15,996 nucleotides of DNA from Hydrogenimonas sp. (GCA_015494675.1 WGAW01000096.1:1-15996); one strand, 5' to 3'. Numbered from the stretch's first letter, positions 1 through 8,260 are shown. The notes: generated from the sequence alone by a model not told the origin. Numbers and translations are program-made.

Positions 1-571
1 GGGTAAGACCTACTAGCGCCGGTCTCGGAGGTACGATAGTGTGGCCGAAAAATTCGGCTATATCGAAACCTATGGAGCTTGCACCCAAAGAGGCGAAACT
101 GAGCCCGCCGGTAGCGACGAGCACCCTGCGGGCGTAGAATCTGCCCGAAGAGCTCTCTATGCAAAAGCCCTCACCATCTCTCTTTACGTTTTGCACCTCC
201 GTTTCATACCGTATAGGCACACCTTTTACCGAATCGAGAAGAAGATCTATCAGCTCGCGGCTGCTCTTTTTGCAAAAGTACCGGCTCTCTTTTTTCACTG
301 CCGGCTCGAGCCCTCTCTCTTCTAAAAAACGGAGAAGATCCCGGTTGTCGAAACAGTTGAATACCTTCTCTATAAAGGCGGGATCGCCCAGGTAACATGA
401 GGATGAAAGATTTTCGTTTGTGATGTTGCAGCGGCCGCCGCCGGATATTTTAATCTTGGCCGCCGGATACGAGTTGTGCTCGAGAATGAGCAGATCTTTT
501 CGAGTGGAGAGCGCGGCGGCCATAAGGCCGGCCGCACCCGCTCCGAGAATTATTAGTTCGTGCCTCTGCAC
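1..571 (-). CDS. HI0933/BaiN-type NAD(P)/FAD-dependent oxidoreductase, C-terminus beyond window edge
   Basis: The first 190 codons of a flavoprotein; the frame is open to position 1, so the C-terminal half is missing. The start is the GTG at 571, three bases after the helicase stop, because a dinucleotide-binding fold follows at once (LGAGAAGLMAA, residues 9-19). Around residues 40-52 is KIKISGGGRCNITN, the hallmark of the HI0933/YhiN family, which binds FAD. Near residue 160 is VATGGLSFASLG, and the visible part ends in PPRPALVGL, both typical of the family. Members are soluble oxidoreductases; some are annotated as aminoacetone oxidase or as BaiN, but the substrate in this group is unknown to me and I assign none. 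No good ribosome binding site precedes the GTG, so it is probably translated by coupling to the upstream helicase gene. Family membership is firm; the exact reaction is not. Confidence 0.88.
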   Translation of the reverse strand, partial: MQRHELIILGAGAAGLMAAALSTRKDLLILEHNSYPAAKIKISGGGRCNITNENLSSSCYLGDPAFIEKVFNCFDNRDLLRFLEERGLEPAVKKESRYFCKKSSRELIDLLLDSVKGVPIRYETEVQNVKRDGEGFCIESSSGRFYARRVLVATGGLSFASLGASSIGFDIAEFFGHTIVPPRPALVGLT

Positions 572-574
572 AGT

Positions 575-2038
575 CTATCGGCGGCTGGAGCTTCTGTTTC
601 TGCCGCCGCCGCTTCTGCGTCTTCGACCGCCGCTCTTTTTCGGCTTTTCGCCTACTCCGCTGGCGGCCATCATCCGTTTGACTTCCTCTTCACTGAGCCC
701 GATTCCGGTACCGCCCGGCTTGAGCAGGCCGCTCTCCAGAACGATCGAAATGAGCTTGTATGCAATCTTTTGCGGAGCCATCTCGTCGGTAAGGCTTTCG
801 TAGATCTTAACGGCGGTGTCGTCTATTCCGGCGGCACGTACGAGTTCCGCGAATCTCTCCGCGATATCTTCGTTACCTTCGCCGGCTTCGTCTACAAAAC
901 CGTACTCCATCTTCGTACCCACCTTCTGGCGGATGCGCTCGAGCTCTTTGAACTCCAGAGGGGTGACGAGTGTTATCGCCGTACCCTTTTTACCCGCGCG
1001 GCCGGTACGGCCGATACGGTGCACATAGCTTTCGGGATCGAACGGAATGTGGTAGTTGAATACATGGCTGACACTCTCTATGTTCAGTCCGCGTGCCGCG
1101 ACGTCGGTAGCTACGAGAATATCTATATCTCGTCCCCGGAATCCCTTTATCACCTCCATACGGTCACGCATCTCCATATCCCCGTGAAGACCTCTGGCAT
1201 TGATCCCCTGCGCCTGCAGAAGCTCCGCGACACGATCGACCTCGCGTTTCATGCGGCAGAAGACGATCGCCTTTTCGGGCTCCTCTCTGTCCAGAAGGCG
1301 CACTATGGCGTCGTCTCTGTCCTTCTCTTCTATGACATAGTAGAGCTGCCGAATATCCTTGTTTGTAGTCTCCTTCTTCGTCACCGAGACGAATTTCGGC
1401 TCATGAAGTATATGGCGCGCGAGATCCTTTATAGGCTCCGGCATCGTCGCGGAGAAAAGAAGAGTCTGACGCTGCTGTGGAAGGTAGCTGAATATCTCTT
1501 TTATATCGTCCAGGAAGCCCATGTCGAGCATCTCGTCGGCTTCGTCGAGAACTACGATAGAGGGGTTGAAATCCTCCAGTTTGCCGGAGCTGAGCATATC
1601 CAGAAGCCGTCCGGGGGTGGCGACGACAACCTGCGCTCCGCGGCTTATGAGATCGAGCTGGCGCCTGTAGCTCTGCCCGCCGTATACGCTGACCGTTCTT
1701 ATACCGGCGAAACGGCCCAGGCTGAAGAGTTCGTCGCTGACCTGCGTCGCCAATTCGCGGGTAGGCGTTATGACGAGCAGGTCAACCCCGTTTCTCCACT
1801 CTATATTGTTGAGTGCAGGCAGACCGAACGCCGCCGTCTTTCCCGTACCTGTATGGGCCTGGCCAACAACATCGTGACCCTCGAGGATCAGGGGAATCAC
1901 CTTCTCCTGTATCGGGCTGGGGACCTGAAATCCCATACGCTGAATCGCGCGCATGATGGGCTGTTTGAATCCGAAATCGGAAAAACGCACTGTAGGCTCT
2001 TTTTCTTGTTCGCTTTGTTGAATGGTCTCTTGTTCCAT
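575..2038 (-). CDS. DEAD-box ATP-dependent RNA helicase (RhlE/DeaD-like)
   Basis: A complete two-RecA-domain helicase of 487 residues that unwinds RNA duplexes using ATP, in ribosome assembly or mRNA turnover. From the chosen start the motifs are: Q motif around 19-45 (SDFGF...PSPIQE), motif I AHTGTGKT 61-68, Ia PTRELA 92-97, DEAD 165-168 and SAT 196-198. In the second domain are ARGLN and HRIGRTGR near 343-350. The last 20 residues are an Arg/Gly/Ser-rich basic tail, usual for RNA binding. The frame is open back to 2197, but residues before the ATG at 2038 look unlike the family, whose proteins begin shortly before the Q motif. The ribosome site at 2038 is weak (AAAGAG about 11 bases away). 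An ATG at 2161 preceded by GGGAGC is the main alternative and would add 41 residues. An FAD oxidoreductase follows after a 3-base gap. Which DEAD-box paralogue this is cannot be settled here. Confidence 0.95.
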   Translation of the reverse strand: MEQETIQQSEQEKEPTVRFSDFGFKQPIMRAIQRMGFQVPSPIQEKVIPLILEGHDVVGQAHTGTGKTAAFGLPALNNIEWRNGVDLLVITPTRELATQVSDELFSLGRFAGIRTVSVYGGQSYRRQLDLISRGAQVVVATPGRLLDMLSSGKLEDFNPSIVVLDEADEMLDMGFLDDIKEIFSYLPQQRQTLLFSATMPEPIKDLARHILHEPKFVSVTKKETTNKDIRQLYYVIEEKDRDDAIVRLLDREEPEKAIVFCRMKREVDRVAELLQAQGINARGLHGDMEMRDRMEVIKGFRGRDIDILVATDVAARGLNIESVSHVFNYHIPFDPESYVHRIGRTGRAGKKGTAITLVTPLEFKELERIRQKVGTKMEYGFVDEAGEGNEDIAERFAELVRAAGIDDTAVKIYESLTDEMAPQKIAYKLISIVLESGLLKPGGTGIGLSEEEVKRMMAASGVGEKPKKSGGRRRRSGGGRNRSSSRR

Positions 2039-2203
2039 CTGAAATGTGACTCTTTGTGTTGAAGTATGGCTTCGAGCGACGCTGTCGGCACTTTTTAATA
2101 CCGGCGGAGCGGTCGGAACGCTCATATGGTCGATCGAAGTCTCTTTACCGACGGCACGCATTAGATGCTCCCAAGCTCTGCGCCTGTCGGTGCCCATCTG
2201 GTA

Positions 2204-2221
2204 AATATACGGAGGTATATT
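2204..2221 (-). other. Perfect 7-bp stem hairpin in the helicase 5' leader
   Basis: AATATAC and GTATATT flank a four-base loop. On the transcript the loop reads CUCC, which is complementary to a Shine-Dalgarno core (GGAG). That makes an RNA-level control element conceivable, but the pairing partner is inferred only. Confidence 0.45.
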
Positions 2222-2239
2222 CGCTGTAGACGGGAAGAA

Positions 2240-2256
2240 CCGGCCGTTAAGGCCGG
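2240..2256 (-). other. GC-rich hairpin in the helicase 5' leader
   Basis: CCGGCC and GGCCGG form a perfect six-base-pair stem around the five-base loop at 2246-2250. It lies just downstream of the predicted transcription start of the helicase gene. There is no T-run after it on the minus strand, so it is not a standard terminator. Confidence 0.5.
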
Positions 2257-2271
2257 GTGTCAGGATGGCGC

Positions 2272-2280
2272 ATTATAGCA
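2272..2280 (-). promoter_or_regulatory. Extended -10 promoter for the DEAD-box helicase
   Basis: On the minus strand this reads TGCTATAAT: a perfect -10 hexamer with the extended TG motif. The -35 region is poor (GTTTAA at a 16-base spacing), which is usual for Campylobacterota housekeeping promoters. The predicted transcript start is near 2265, giving a leader of about 225 bases to the ATG at 2038. Confidence 0.6.
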
Positions 2281-2458
2281 CAAAGGGTTGAAGTTAAACT
2301 CTGAAGCACCAAAGCAGATATAATATTTTAAGAAATTTTCAATGCCGACCTATTGTAGAGCCAAAAATCCGTATAGTTATCTGAACATGGGTATGTCGAG
2401 TTATAGCGTGATTGGCAAAATAACGGATTCTAATGTACAAAATCCTCAGGCTACAATA

Positions 2459-3022
2459 CTATCGATCCACATCGGCCAGAACGAAAGCGGTTGAAACCTC
2501 CACGCCGTTACGACGAAGCTCTCCGTATGCCTCCTGCAGTGTCAGACCGGTGGTAACTATATCGTCCACAAGCACGGCCTCTATTTCGCTTTGGCCGCTG
2601 TAGCCAAACCTTCTCGGATTTTGCAGCCTGAAAGAGAGAGGCTGTCCGGCATACGATACGCGGTTTTGTGCCCTGAGTACGTTCCATAAAGGTTTATAAC
2701 CGCGCTTTTGGAGCTGTTTTGCCAAAACGGCCGTATGGCTGTAGCCGCCTGAAGAGTCGTCGTCTATCGGGAGGACATAGATGTCTCTATCCGGCATATC
2801 CAGGATTTTGAATGTTTCGTGCGCGACTATATTGTAAACGATCCATCCGTGCGGCAAATGTTTGGTGAGTAAAAAGGGCTCTAACTCATCATACGAGTAG
2901 AAGCTGACCACATCGAGTCCGCACCCGAGACGCCGCATTTTAGGCCGGGGAGCGAAAGATAGCTTCCTGCACTCTCTGCAGAGAGGTGAAAACGCCAATC
3001 TTCCGCAACTGAGGCAGCGCAA
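2459..3022 (-). CDS. comF: ComF family phosphoribosyltransferase-like protein
   Basis: A 187-residue protein with the two usual ComF parts. The N-terminus carries two CxxC pairs (CLSC and CREC, residues about 3-6 and 15-18) that probably bind zinc. The C-terminal phosphoribosyltransferase fold has the PRPP loop LVDDIVTTG at about 151-159. ComF proteins are linked to DNA uptake in competent bacteria; the catalytic role, if any, is not established, so competence here is an inference. The frame stays open to a TTG at 3040, but that TTG overlaps the sequence AAGAGGAGG. This is better read as the ribosome binding site for the TTG at 3022, six bases downstream. It follows lepA by 61 bases on the same strand. 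Confidence 0.87.
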   Translation of the reverse strand: MRCLSCGRLAFSPLCRECRKLSFAPRPKMRRLGCGLDVVSFYSYDELEPFLLTKHLPHGWIVYNIVAHETFKILDMPDRDIYVLPIDDDSSGGYSHTAVLAKQLQKRGYKPLWNVLRAQNRVSYAGQPLSFRLQNPRRFGYSGQSEIEAVLVDDIVTTGLTLQEAYGELRRNGVEVSTAFVLADVDR

Positions 3023-3028
3023 CAGAAA

Positions 3029-3034
3029 CCTCCT
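3029..3034 (-). promoter_or_regulatory. Ribosome binding site that decides the comF start
   Basis: AGGAGG on the minus strand with a six-base spacer to TTG at 3022. It falls inside the longer open frame and argues against the upstream TTG at 3040. Confidence 0.7.
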
Positions 3035-3083
3035 CTTCAAAGAGTAGAAAAGCGGGGCAAAGCAGAAGCCCTGGGCTCGCTTC

Positions 3084-4877
3084 TCAATCTATCTTCAATA
3101 CGGCCAGGAACGCATCCTGCGGAAGCTGCACTTTGCCGATCGCCTTCATACGCTTTTTTCCCTCTTTCTGCTTTTCGAGCAGTTTTCTTTTTCTGGTGAT
3201 GTCTCCACCGTAGCATTTGGCTGTAACGTTTTTACCCATCGACTTTACGGTCTCTCTGGCTATCACCTTGTTGCCGATGGAGGCTTGCACCGCGACTTCG
3301 AAAAGCTGGCGCGGAATAAGCTCTTTCATGGCCTTGACAAGCTCCCTGCCCCGCTGCTGCGCCTTTTCTCGCGGCACGATGATGCTCAGGGCGTCCACCA
3401 CATCACCCGCCACGCGCACATCGAGCTTCACGAGGTCGCCTTCGCGATACTCTATAGGCTCATAGTCGAAGCTTGCGTACCCTTTCGTGGCACTTTTTAG
3501 CTTGTCGTAGAAATCTACGACAATCTCGTTCATCGGCACCGCGTATACCAGCATCACCCTCTCTTCGTTGAGATACTCCATCTTCTCCTGAACACCGCGC
3601 CTGTCGGCCATCATTGTAATGATGTTGCCCAAGAACTCTCTGGGCGTTATTATAGTCGCACGTACATACGGCTCGTAGATTTTTGCGATCTTCCCGCTGT
3701 CGGGCATTTCGCTCGGGTTCTGCACCTCCACTGTCGTACCGTCGGTGAGCTCCACCCTATAGATTACGGTAGGGGCGGTCGCTATCAGATCAAGACCGAA
3801 CTCCCTTTCGAGGCGTTCTTTCACGACCTCCATGTGCAGCATTCCCAAAAAACCCACACGAAAACCGAAACCGAGCGCCACCGATGTTTCGGGCTCGTAA
3901 CTGATGGAGGCGTCGTTCAGTCTGAGTTTGTCGAGTGCATCCCTAAGCTCTTCGAATCTGTCGGTATCTATGGGGTAGAGACCGGCGAAAACGAAAGGTT
4001 TGGCCTCTTTGAAGCCGCCGACGGGCTCTTCGGTAGGGTGTCTGGCGTCGGTTATCGTATCGCCCACCGCGACATCGCTGACATTTTTGAGCCCCAATAC
4101 GACAATTCCCACTTCGCCGGTCTTTATCTCCTCCGTTTTTGTAGGTTTCATGGGGTGAGGATATGTAAGATCGAGCACCTGGTGCTTTTTGCCGGTACCC
4201 ATAATGAGCACCTCCTGCCCCTTTTTGATGCTTCCGTCAAACACCCTCACGAGTGCAAGTGCACCGAGGTAGTTGTCGAACCAGCTGTCGTAGATTATCG
4301 CCTTGGTCGGAGCGTTTTCGTCTCCGTGCGGCGGCGGCACCCTATCTACGATCGCATCGAGGAGTTCACGCACCCCCTGGCCCGTTTTGGCACTCACATA
4401 TATTGCCCCGCTACAGTCGAGCCCTATAGTCTGCTCTATCTCTTCAACAACCCTGTCCGGATCTGCGGCCGGCAGGTCTATCTTGTTTATGACGGGAATG
4501 ATTTCAAGATCGTTTTCAAGCGCGATATAGACATTCGCTATTGTCTGGGCCTCCACCCCCTGCGAAGCGTCGACTACAAGCAGCGCCCCCTCGGAAGAGG
4601 CGAGAGACTTGCTCACTTCGTAGCTGAAATCGACATGGCCGGGTGTGTCGATAAGGTTTAGGATATAGGGCTGACCATCTTTGACATACGTGAGGCGGAC
4701 GCTTTGGGCTTTGATGGTGATACCCCTCTCCTGCTCTATATCCATCGTATCCATCATCTGGCTGCCGAGCTCTCGTTCGGTCACCGCTCCGCACTCCTGT
4801 ATGATTCGGTCGGCAAGAGTGCTTTTACCGTGGTCGATGTGGGCGATGATAGAGAAGTTGCGAATCTTTTCCTGCAC
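3084..4877 (-). CDS. lepA: Elongation factor 4 (LepA), ribosome-associated GTPase
   Basis: A full-length LepA/EF4 of 597 residues, the normal family size. It is a translational GTPase related to EF-G that acts on the ribosome and supports accurate initiation or elongation under stress. GTPase motifs: G1 AHIDHGKST at 12-20, G2 within the RGITI segment at 51-55, G3 DTPGH at 77-81, G4 NKID at 131-134. The C-terminal LepA-specific domain is present, including [20 protein letters not shown] near the end, which is typical. The start is the GTG at 4877, preceded by AAGAGG at a six-base spacing, and the N-terminus matches the family. It lies 32 bases after prs and is probably cotranscribed with it. 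Identification is very firm. Confidence 0.98.
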   Translation of the reverse strand: MQEKIRNFSIIAHIDHGKSTLADRIIQECGAVTERELGSQMMDTMDIEQERGITIKAQSVRLTYVKDGQPYILNLIDTPGHVDFSYEVSKSLASSEGALLVVDASQGVEAQTIANVYIALENDLEIIPVINKIDLPAADPDRVVEEIEQTIGLDCSGAIYVSAKTGQGVRELLDAIVDRVPPPHGDENAPTKAIIYDSWFDNYLGALALVRVFDGSIKKGQEVLIMGTGKKHQVLDLTYPHPMKPTKTEEIKTGEVGIVVLGLKNVSDVAVGDTITDARHPTEEPVGGFKEAKPFVFAGLYPIDTDRFEELRDALDKLRLNDASISYEPETSVALGFGFRVGFLGMLHMEVVKERLEREFGLDLIATAPTVIYRVELTDGTTVEVQNPSEMPDSGKIAKIYEPYVRATIITPREFLGNIITMMADRRGVQEKMEYLNEERVMLVYAVPMNEIVVDFYDKLKSATKGYASFDYEPIEYREGDLVKLDVRVAGDVVDALSIIVPREKAQQRGRELVKAMKELIPRQLFEVAVQASIGNKVIARETVKSMGKNVTAKCYGGDITRKRKLLEKQKEGKKRMKAIGKVQLPQDAFLAVLKID

Positions 4878-4909
4878 TTGAAACCTCTTGTATTAATTTG
4901 ACCTCCCCG

Positions 4910-5839
4910 TCAGGAGAAGAGAGAGTTTACACTCTCGTTGTGGTATACGCGCCTGATCACTTCGGCAAAAAGCGGTGCCGCCGGAAGTACCGTGATCTTT
5001 TCGCACGACTCCTTGAGAGGAAGCGTGTCCGATACCACCAGTTCGTCCAGCTCCCCTTCACGAAGACGATCGTATGCCGGCCCGCTCAAAACCGGATGGG
5101 TACAGCACGCTATGACGCTCTTCGCACCGTGCTCTTTCAGAGCGGCGGCACCTTTTACGATCGTGCCTGCCGTATCTATCATATCGTCTACCAGAACGAC
5201 GTTTTTGCCCGTGACATCCCCGATGATGTTCATGACTTCCGATTCGTTGGCCTTCTCGCGACGCTTGTCGACGATGGCCATTTCGACACCGAGACGTTTG
5301 GCGAAGTATCTGGCCCTGGCCACCCCTCCGATATCGGGGCTGGCGACAACCAGATCTTCGAGATTTTTCGATTTTATATGGTTGATAAAGAGTATCGCAC
5401 CGTAGAGGTTGTCGACAGGAATATCGAAAAATCCCTGTATCTGCCCCGCATGAAGGTCCATCGTAACGACTCTGTCTATTCCCGCCACCTGGATCAGGTT
5501 CGCTACAAGCTTCGCGGTGATAGGAACTCTGGGGGCGGCCTTCCTATCCTGCCTTGCGTATCCGAAGTATGGAACGACGGCGGTAATGGAGCGTGCAGAA
5601 CTCCTGCGCAGGGCATCGGTCATTACAAGTAACTCCATAAGGTTGTCGTTAGAGGGCGCTCCGGTAGACTGTACGATAAATACGTCTCGTCCGCGTACGC
5701 TCTCGCTGATTTGACACCCTATCTCTCCGTCGCTGAAGCGGCTTATGTTGGCTCCGCTCAACGGTGCATCCAGATATTTGCTCACCTCCGCGGCAAAAGA
5801 CTCGGAGGCGGTCCCAGCAAAAATTTTGTATCCGCGCAT
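4910..5839 (-). CDS. prs: Ribose-phosphate pyrophosphokinase (PRPP synthetase)
   Basis: Makes 5-phosphoribosyl 1-pyrophosphate from ribose 5-phosphate and ATP, feeding purine, pyrimidine, NAD, histidine and tryptophan synthesis in the cytosol. Length from the chosen start is 309 residues, matching class I enzymes. Visible motifs: FSDGE 35-39, NDNLMELL 64-71, the catalytic flexible loop YARQDRK 94-100, MDLHAGQIQGFF 127-138, and the PRPP loop DDMIDTAGT 218-226. The frame is open to a TTG at 5869, but the ATG at 5839 has GGTGAGG eight bases upstream and gives the family N-terminus. A -10 box lies 30 bases upstream. It heads an apparent prs-lepA-comF transcription unit; ComF also has a PRPP-binding fold, but any functional link is speculation. 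Confidence 0.98.
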   Translation of the reverse strand: MRGYKIFAGTASESFAAEVSKYLDAPLSGANISRFSDGEIGCQISESVRGRDVFIVQSTGAPSNDNLMELLVMTDALRRSSARSITAVVPYFGYARQDRKAAPRVPITAKLVANLIQVAGIDRVVTMDLHAGQIQGFFDIPVDNLYGAILFINHIKSKNLEDLVVASPDIGGVARARYFAKRLGVEMAIVDKRREKANESEVMNIIGDVTGKNVVLVDDMIDTAGTIVKGAAALKEHGAKSVIACCTHPVLSGPAYDRLREGELDELVVSDTLPLKESCEKITVLPAAPLFAEVIRRVYHNESVNSLFS

Positions 5840-5868
5840 ATATATTACCTCACCATGAAAATTGCGCA

Positions 5869-5874
5869 ATTATA
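5869..5874 (-). promoter_or_regulatory. Probable -10 box for prs
   Basis: Perfect TATAAT on the minus strand, about 30 bases before the prs ATG. No clear -35 is seen; the region where it would lie is the edge of a repeat copy (5892-5936). Confidence 0.5.
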
Positions 5875-5891
5875 TCCAATAAAGACTTAAC

Positions 5892-5936
5892 ATCCGATGT
5901 TACGCAAATTCCGGGCCGAGCCCGCAATTCGGCAGG
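5892..5936 (-). repeat. Truncated third copy of the aroQ-region repeat element
   Basis: This 45-base stretch matches the left part of the two copies near 14602-14846. It contains TTACGCAAATTCCGGGC, then AGCCCGCAATT, then GGCAGG. It folds as AAATT/AATTc outside CGGGC/GCCCG with a three-base loop. The right-hand modules of the element (TCGAAATC palindrome, TTTTACG stem) are absent downstream. The upstream bases ATCCGAT are shared with the first aroQ-side copy, so homology starts before the TTACGCA end. Confidence 0.7.
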
Positions 5937-5952
5937 TGTGATACCAATCCCA

Positions 5953-5980
5953 AACAAAAAGAGGACCGACGGTCAATCTC
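5953..5980 (-). terminator. Possible rho-independent terminator after the proline tRNA
   Basis: On the minus strand GACC and GGTC pair around a three-base loop. They are flanked by GAG and CTC (with a three-base bulge) and followed by TTTTTGTTT. It would end the tRNA transcript before the prs promoter. The bulge and short stem keep confidence low. Confidence 0.35.
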
Positions 5981-6063
5981 TATTTGACAAAAAATCATTC
6001 AAAAAGTCTGTATACGAATAAGAAGGTCTGAGCTTTACGAAGTTTGGATCATAGAAAAAGAGA

Positions 6064-6140
6064 TGGTCGGGGTGAAAGGATTCGAACCTTCGACCTCCTC
6101 GTCCCGAACGAGGCGCGCTACCAGGCTGCGCTACACCCCG
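6064..6140 (-). tRNA. tRNA-Pro, anticodon CGG
   Basis: A 77-base tRNA with CCA encoded at the 3' end. The acceptor stem pairs CGGGGTG with CACCCCG; the D arm reads GCGCAGCCTGGTAGCGC; the anticodon stem is CCTCG/CGAGG with loop TTCGGGA. The anticodon CGG is at 6104-6106 and reads codon CCG. The T arm contains GGTTCGAATCC. The C1-G72 pair with discriminator A and G37 after the anticodon are bacterial tRNA-Pro identity features. It lies 49 bases downstream of mnmA, which modifies other tRNAs (those with wobble uridine for Lys, Glu and Gln), not this one. Confidence 0.97.
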
Positions 6141-6156
6141 ACAGATGCAGGATGGA

Positions 6157-6162
6157 ATTTTA
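6157..6162 (-). promoter_or_regulatory. Candidate -10 box for the proline tRNA
   Basis: TAAAAT on the minus strand lies 16 bases before the first tRNA base, in the gap after mnmA. No convincing -35. Read-through from mnmA is an alternative source of the tRNA. Confidence 0.3.
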
Positions 6163-6189
6163 TCTCTTCTTTTCTTAAAGTGTGATTAT

Positions 6190-7215
6190 CTACCCTCTTA
6201 TCCATCCCCCTCCCAAAAGGCGATTACCTTCGTAAAAGACCGCCGCCTGGCCGGCCGCCACTCCGAAAACAGGCTCTTCGAGCTCCACTACCGCTCCCCC
6301 GCCATTCGTCACCTCAACTCTGCATGCGACCCTCTTGGTACGGTAACGCACCTTTACATCGCACGAGAAGCTCCTTTGCGGGTTCATCAGATTTACCCGC
6401 TCCAGCTCTATTCGCCTGACCTCCAGATCGTCGTGACGACATACGACTATCTGATTCGTTTCGGGCCTGATCTCTTTGACATAATGCGGCTCATGTGCAC
6501 CGCGAACGAAAAACCCCCTGCGCTTGCCTATCGTATAGTGCATATACCCTTTATGGTGCCCTATGACATTGCCGTGCACATCGAGTACCTCTCCGGGCAT
6601 CTCAACTTCGGTGTGCTCTTTCAAGACGTCTATATAGGTGGTTTCGACGAAACAGATCTCGCTGGACTCTTTCTGAGTGGCAAAATCTTTGAGTGCCTCG
6701 ATCTTTGATGCGTACGCTTTTACATCCTCTTTTCTCCACTCGCCGAGCGGAAAAATAAGGTGCGGAATGATGCTTTTATCTATATCGAAAAGAAAGTAGC
6801 TCTGATCTTTCGTCTCGTCCGAAGCCTCTATGATATATTCGCCGTCATGCCTTACATAGTGGCCGGTCGCAAGAAAATCGGCCCCCACACTCCTTGCATA
6901 CTCCATCATCTTTCCAAATTTGATCAGACGGTTGCAGTTTGCACACGGATTGGGTGTAAGCCCTCTCTTATACCCCTCTATGAACGGTTTGTAGACCGCT
7001 TCGTCGAAATCTTTCGAAAGGTCGAGCATAGTCGCTTTTATACCGAGGTACTTTGCGACGTGCTGTACCTTCGCGAAGTTGGCTTCATGATACCCCGGCT
7101 TGTCGTGCAGTTTCATATAGACTCCTTCGACTTCGTAGCCGGCATCCTGTAGAAGCTTTGCAGTCACGGTAGAGTCTACACCCCCGCTCATTCCGACCAA
7201 AACTTTTCTATTCAC
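6190..7215 (-). CDS. mnmA: tRNA-specific 2-thiouridylase MnmA
   Basis: Adds sulfur to C2 of the wobble uridine (U34) of tRNA-Lys, Glu and Gln, using ATP to adenylate the base and a persulfide as sulfur donor. The chosen GTG start at 7215 has AAGGAGA five bases upstream and gives a 341-residue protein beginning just before the PP-loop SGGVDS (residues 10-15). The catalytic cysteine is C94 in NPCANCN, aligned with the nucleophile of E. coli MnmA. The persulfide cysteine is C188 in SSEICF, which fits the usual spacing. GHYVRHDG and KDQSYFLF are further family signatures. The frame stays open 15 codons upstream, but that part lacks family features. It follows fliY with a 169-base gap and probably has its own promoter; only a weak TATAGT at 7330-7335 was seen. 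Function assigned firmly by motifs. Confidence 0.97.
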   Translation of the reverse strand: MNRKVLVGMSGGVDSTVTAKLLQDAGYEVEGVYMKLHDKPGYHEANFAKVQHVAKYLGIKATMLDLSKDFDEAVYKPFIEGYKRGLTPNPCANCNRLIKFGKMMEYARSVGADFLATGHYVRHDGEYIIEASDETKDQSYFLFDIDKSIIPHLIFPLGEWRKEDVKAYASKIEALKDFATQKESSEICFVETTYIDVLKEHTEVEMPGEVLDVHGNVIGHHKGYMHYTIGKRRGFFVRGAHEPHYVKEIRPETNQIVVCRHDDLEVRRIELERVNLMNPQRSFSCDVKVRYRTKRVACRVEVTNGGGAVVELEEPVFGVAAGQAAVFYEGNRLLGGGWIRG

Positions 7216-7384
7216 AGGTCTCTCCTTACTATACGCACAAAGACTCCTCGAGACCCTCAATCCGCCTTTACTGAAAATCTCTCTTCACAGATAGGGGTTA
7301 GGAGACGAGATGTCGATTCAATGCATTCAACTATAGGAAAATATAATTTGAGCGGATAATAGTACCAAGCCGCTTCAAAAAAGC

Positions 7385-8260
7385 TTAAGGTTGGCTCTTA
7401 AGTTTTTCCAGACGTTCGCGTTTGGTTCCTATATGGGTTATCTGAACTCCGAAGTTTCCGTCGACTATGACCACCTCTCCATAGGCGACCACCTTATCGT
7501 CCACCAAAATCTCGAGCGGATCGTTAGCGAGCTGATCAAGCTCTATGACCGATCCTATATCCATGGAGAGGACATCTTTGAGCAGCATCTTCTTGCTTCC
7601 TATCCGCACCCGCAGAGGCAGTTTTACATCGAGAATGAGACCAATATTTTTCAGCTCAGGATGCTCCGGCACTTCATGAACGGAGCCCTCGGCAGCGGCC
7701 GGGCCGGCGGCGGCAGCCTCGGCATGGGCCGGTTTGGCCTCCGCTTCGGCACTCTCCACAAGCGAGCTTAGGTTCTCATCGAGAAGAGTCATGAAAATAC
7801 CGTTAATAACACCCAGCGAAAAGGAGTACGCAAGCAGCGTCGAATAGCCCCCCAGGTCTATATCTTCACCCTCTTTGTAGAAATGTATGCCGCTAACGGA
7901 AAAGGTTAAATCGGGAAACTCCTTCTGGGCCTTCATCGCGGTAGAGAGTCCGCCGAAGATATTGGAAACTATCTCCTTGACCGCATCGAGGTCCTCTTCA
8001 TCCATCTCATGTTTGCTCTCGCCTTCGCCGCCGAGCATCATATCAGATAGAGCGGTTCCTATCATCGGCGATATCGCGACGGCCATTTTACCGTTGAGAT
8101 CTCCGCCGACATCGATAGTGACGATAGACATAGGCGCTATAACGTTGGATATATCCGTAATCTCTTCACGGTTTTTAAACGCAACCTCGGGACGCTGTCC
8201 GGTCAACCCTTCGATAGTGGCGGCCGTCTCACTGGCCAGCAGCTCTATCCAGTCAGCCAT
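7385..8260 (-). CDS. fliY: Flagellar motor switch protein FliY (FliN-type C-terminal domain)
   Basis: A 291-residue C-ring protein of the flagellar motor. Residues about 205-282 form the FliN/SpoA domain (NIGLILDVKLPLRVRIG...LDQLANDPLEILVD...GEVVIVDGNFGVQI), which assembles the base of the switch ring. Residues about 1-165 are the FliY-specific part with a CheC-like fold by family. The segment DAVKEIVSNIFGG (92-104) sits where CheC phosphatases carry a Glu/Asn pair, but here the spacing is one residue longer, so CheY-P phosphatase activity is doubtful. The two parts are joined by an Ala-rich linker at 169-200 (AEAEAKPAHAEAAAAGPAAAEG). The ATG overlaps the last 8 bases of fliM, and GGAGG lies in the fliM end, indicating translational coupling. 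It is the last gene of the flagellar run. Confidence 0.95.
   Translation of the reverse strand: MADWIELLASETAATIEGLTGQRPEVAFKNREEITDISNVIAPMSIVTIDVGGDLNGKMAVAISPMIGTALSDMMLGGEGESKHEMDEEDLDAVKEIVSNIFGGLSTAMKAQKEFPDLTFSVSGIHFYKEGEDIDLGGYSTLLAYSFSLGVINGIFMTLLDENLSSLVESAEAEAKPAHAEAAAAGPAAAEGSVHEVPEHPELKNIGLILDVKLPLRVRIGSKKMLLKDVLSMDIGSVIELDQLANDPLEILVDDKVVAYGEVVIVDGNFGVQITHIGTKRERLEKLKSQP

Larger units (their letters stand above)
2039..2458. other. Gene-free interval: helicase leader and comF downstream region
   Basis: About 420 bases without a convincing gene. The half nearest the helicase holds an extended -10 promoter (2272-2280) and a leader with two hairpins (2204-2221 and 2240-2256), all fitting minus-strand transcription. 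The half nearest comF (about 2281-2458) is AT-richer. It has no T-run terminator I could find for comF and no supported coding frame. An imperfect inverted repeat is visible there: AATCCGT near 2368 and ACGGATT near 2425. Confidence 0.6.

Noticed and set aside
305..325. Apparent one-base frameshift in the FAD oxidoreductase at a CT-repeat
   Set aside because: It came from misreading the CT-repeat. Recounting gives TTA GAA GAG AGA GGG CTC GAG in one frame, and the gene is intact to the window edge.
560..2062. A 500-codon open frame on the plus strand
   Set aside because: It is antisense to the DEAD-box helicase, which has every family motif. The plus-strand translation has no recognisable domain and no ribosome site, and long shadow frames are common opposite GC-rich genes.
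2342..2494. A 50-codon plus-strand frame preceded by a TATAAT at about 2319
   Set aside because: No ribosome binding site, runs into the comF coding region on the opposite strand, and its composition is not protein-like. The AT-rich -10 match alone is not enough.
3834..4661. A 275-codon plus-strand frame opposite lepA
   Set aside because: A shadow of lepA: no domain, no ribosome site, and it lies entirely within a highly conserved gene.
7216..7384. Sigma-54 or sigma-28 promoter signatures near the flagellar genes
   Set aside because: No GG-N10-GC type or sigma-28 type pair was found in the gaps examined (7216-7384, 14569-14609). Only sigma-70-like -10 boxes were seen.
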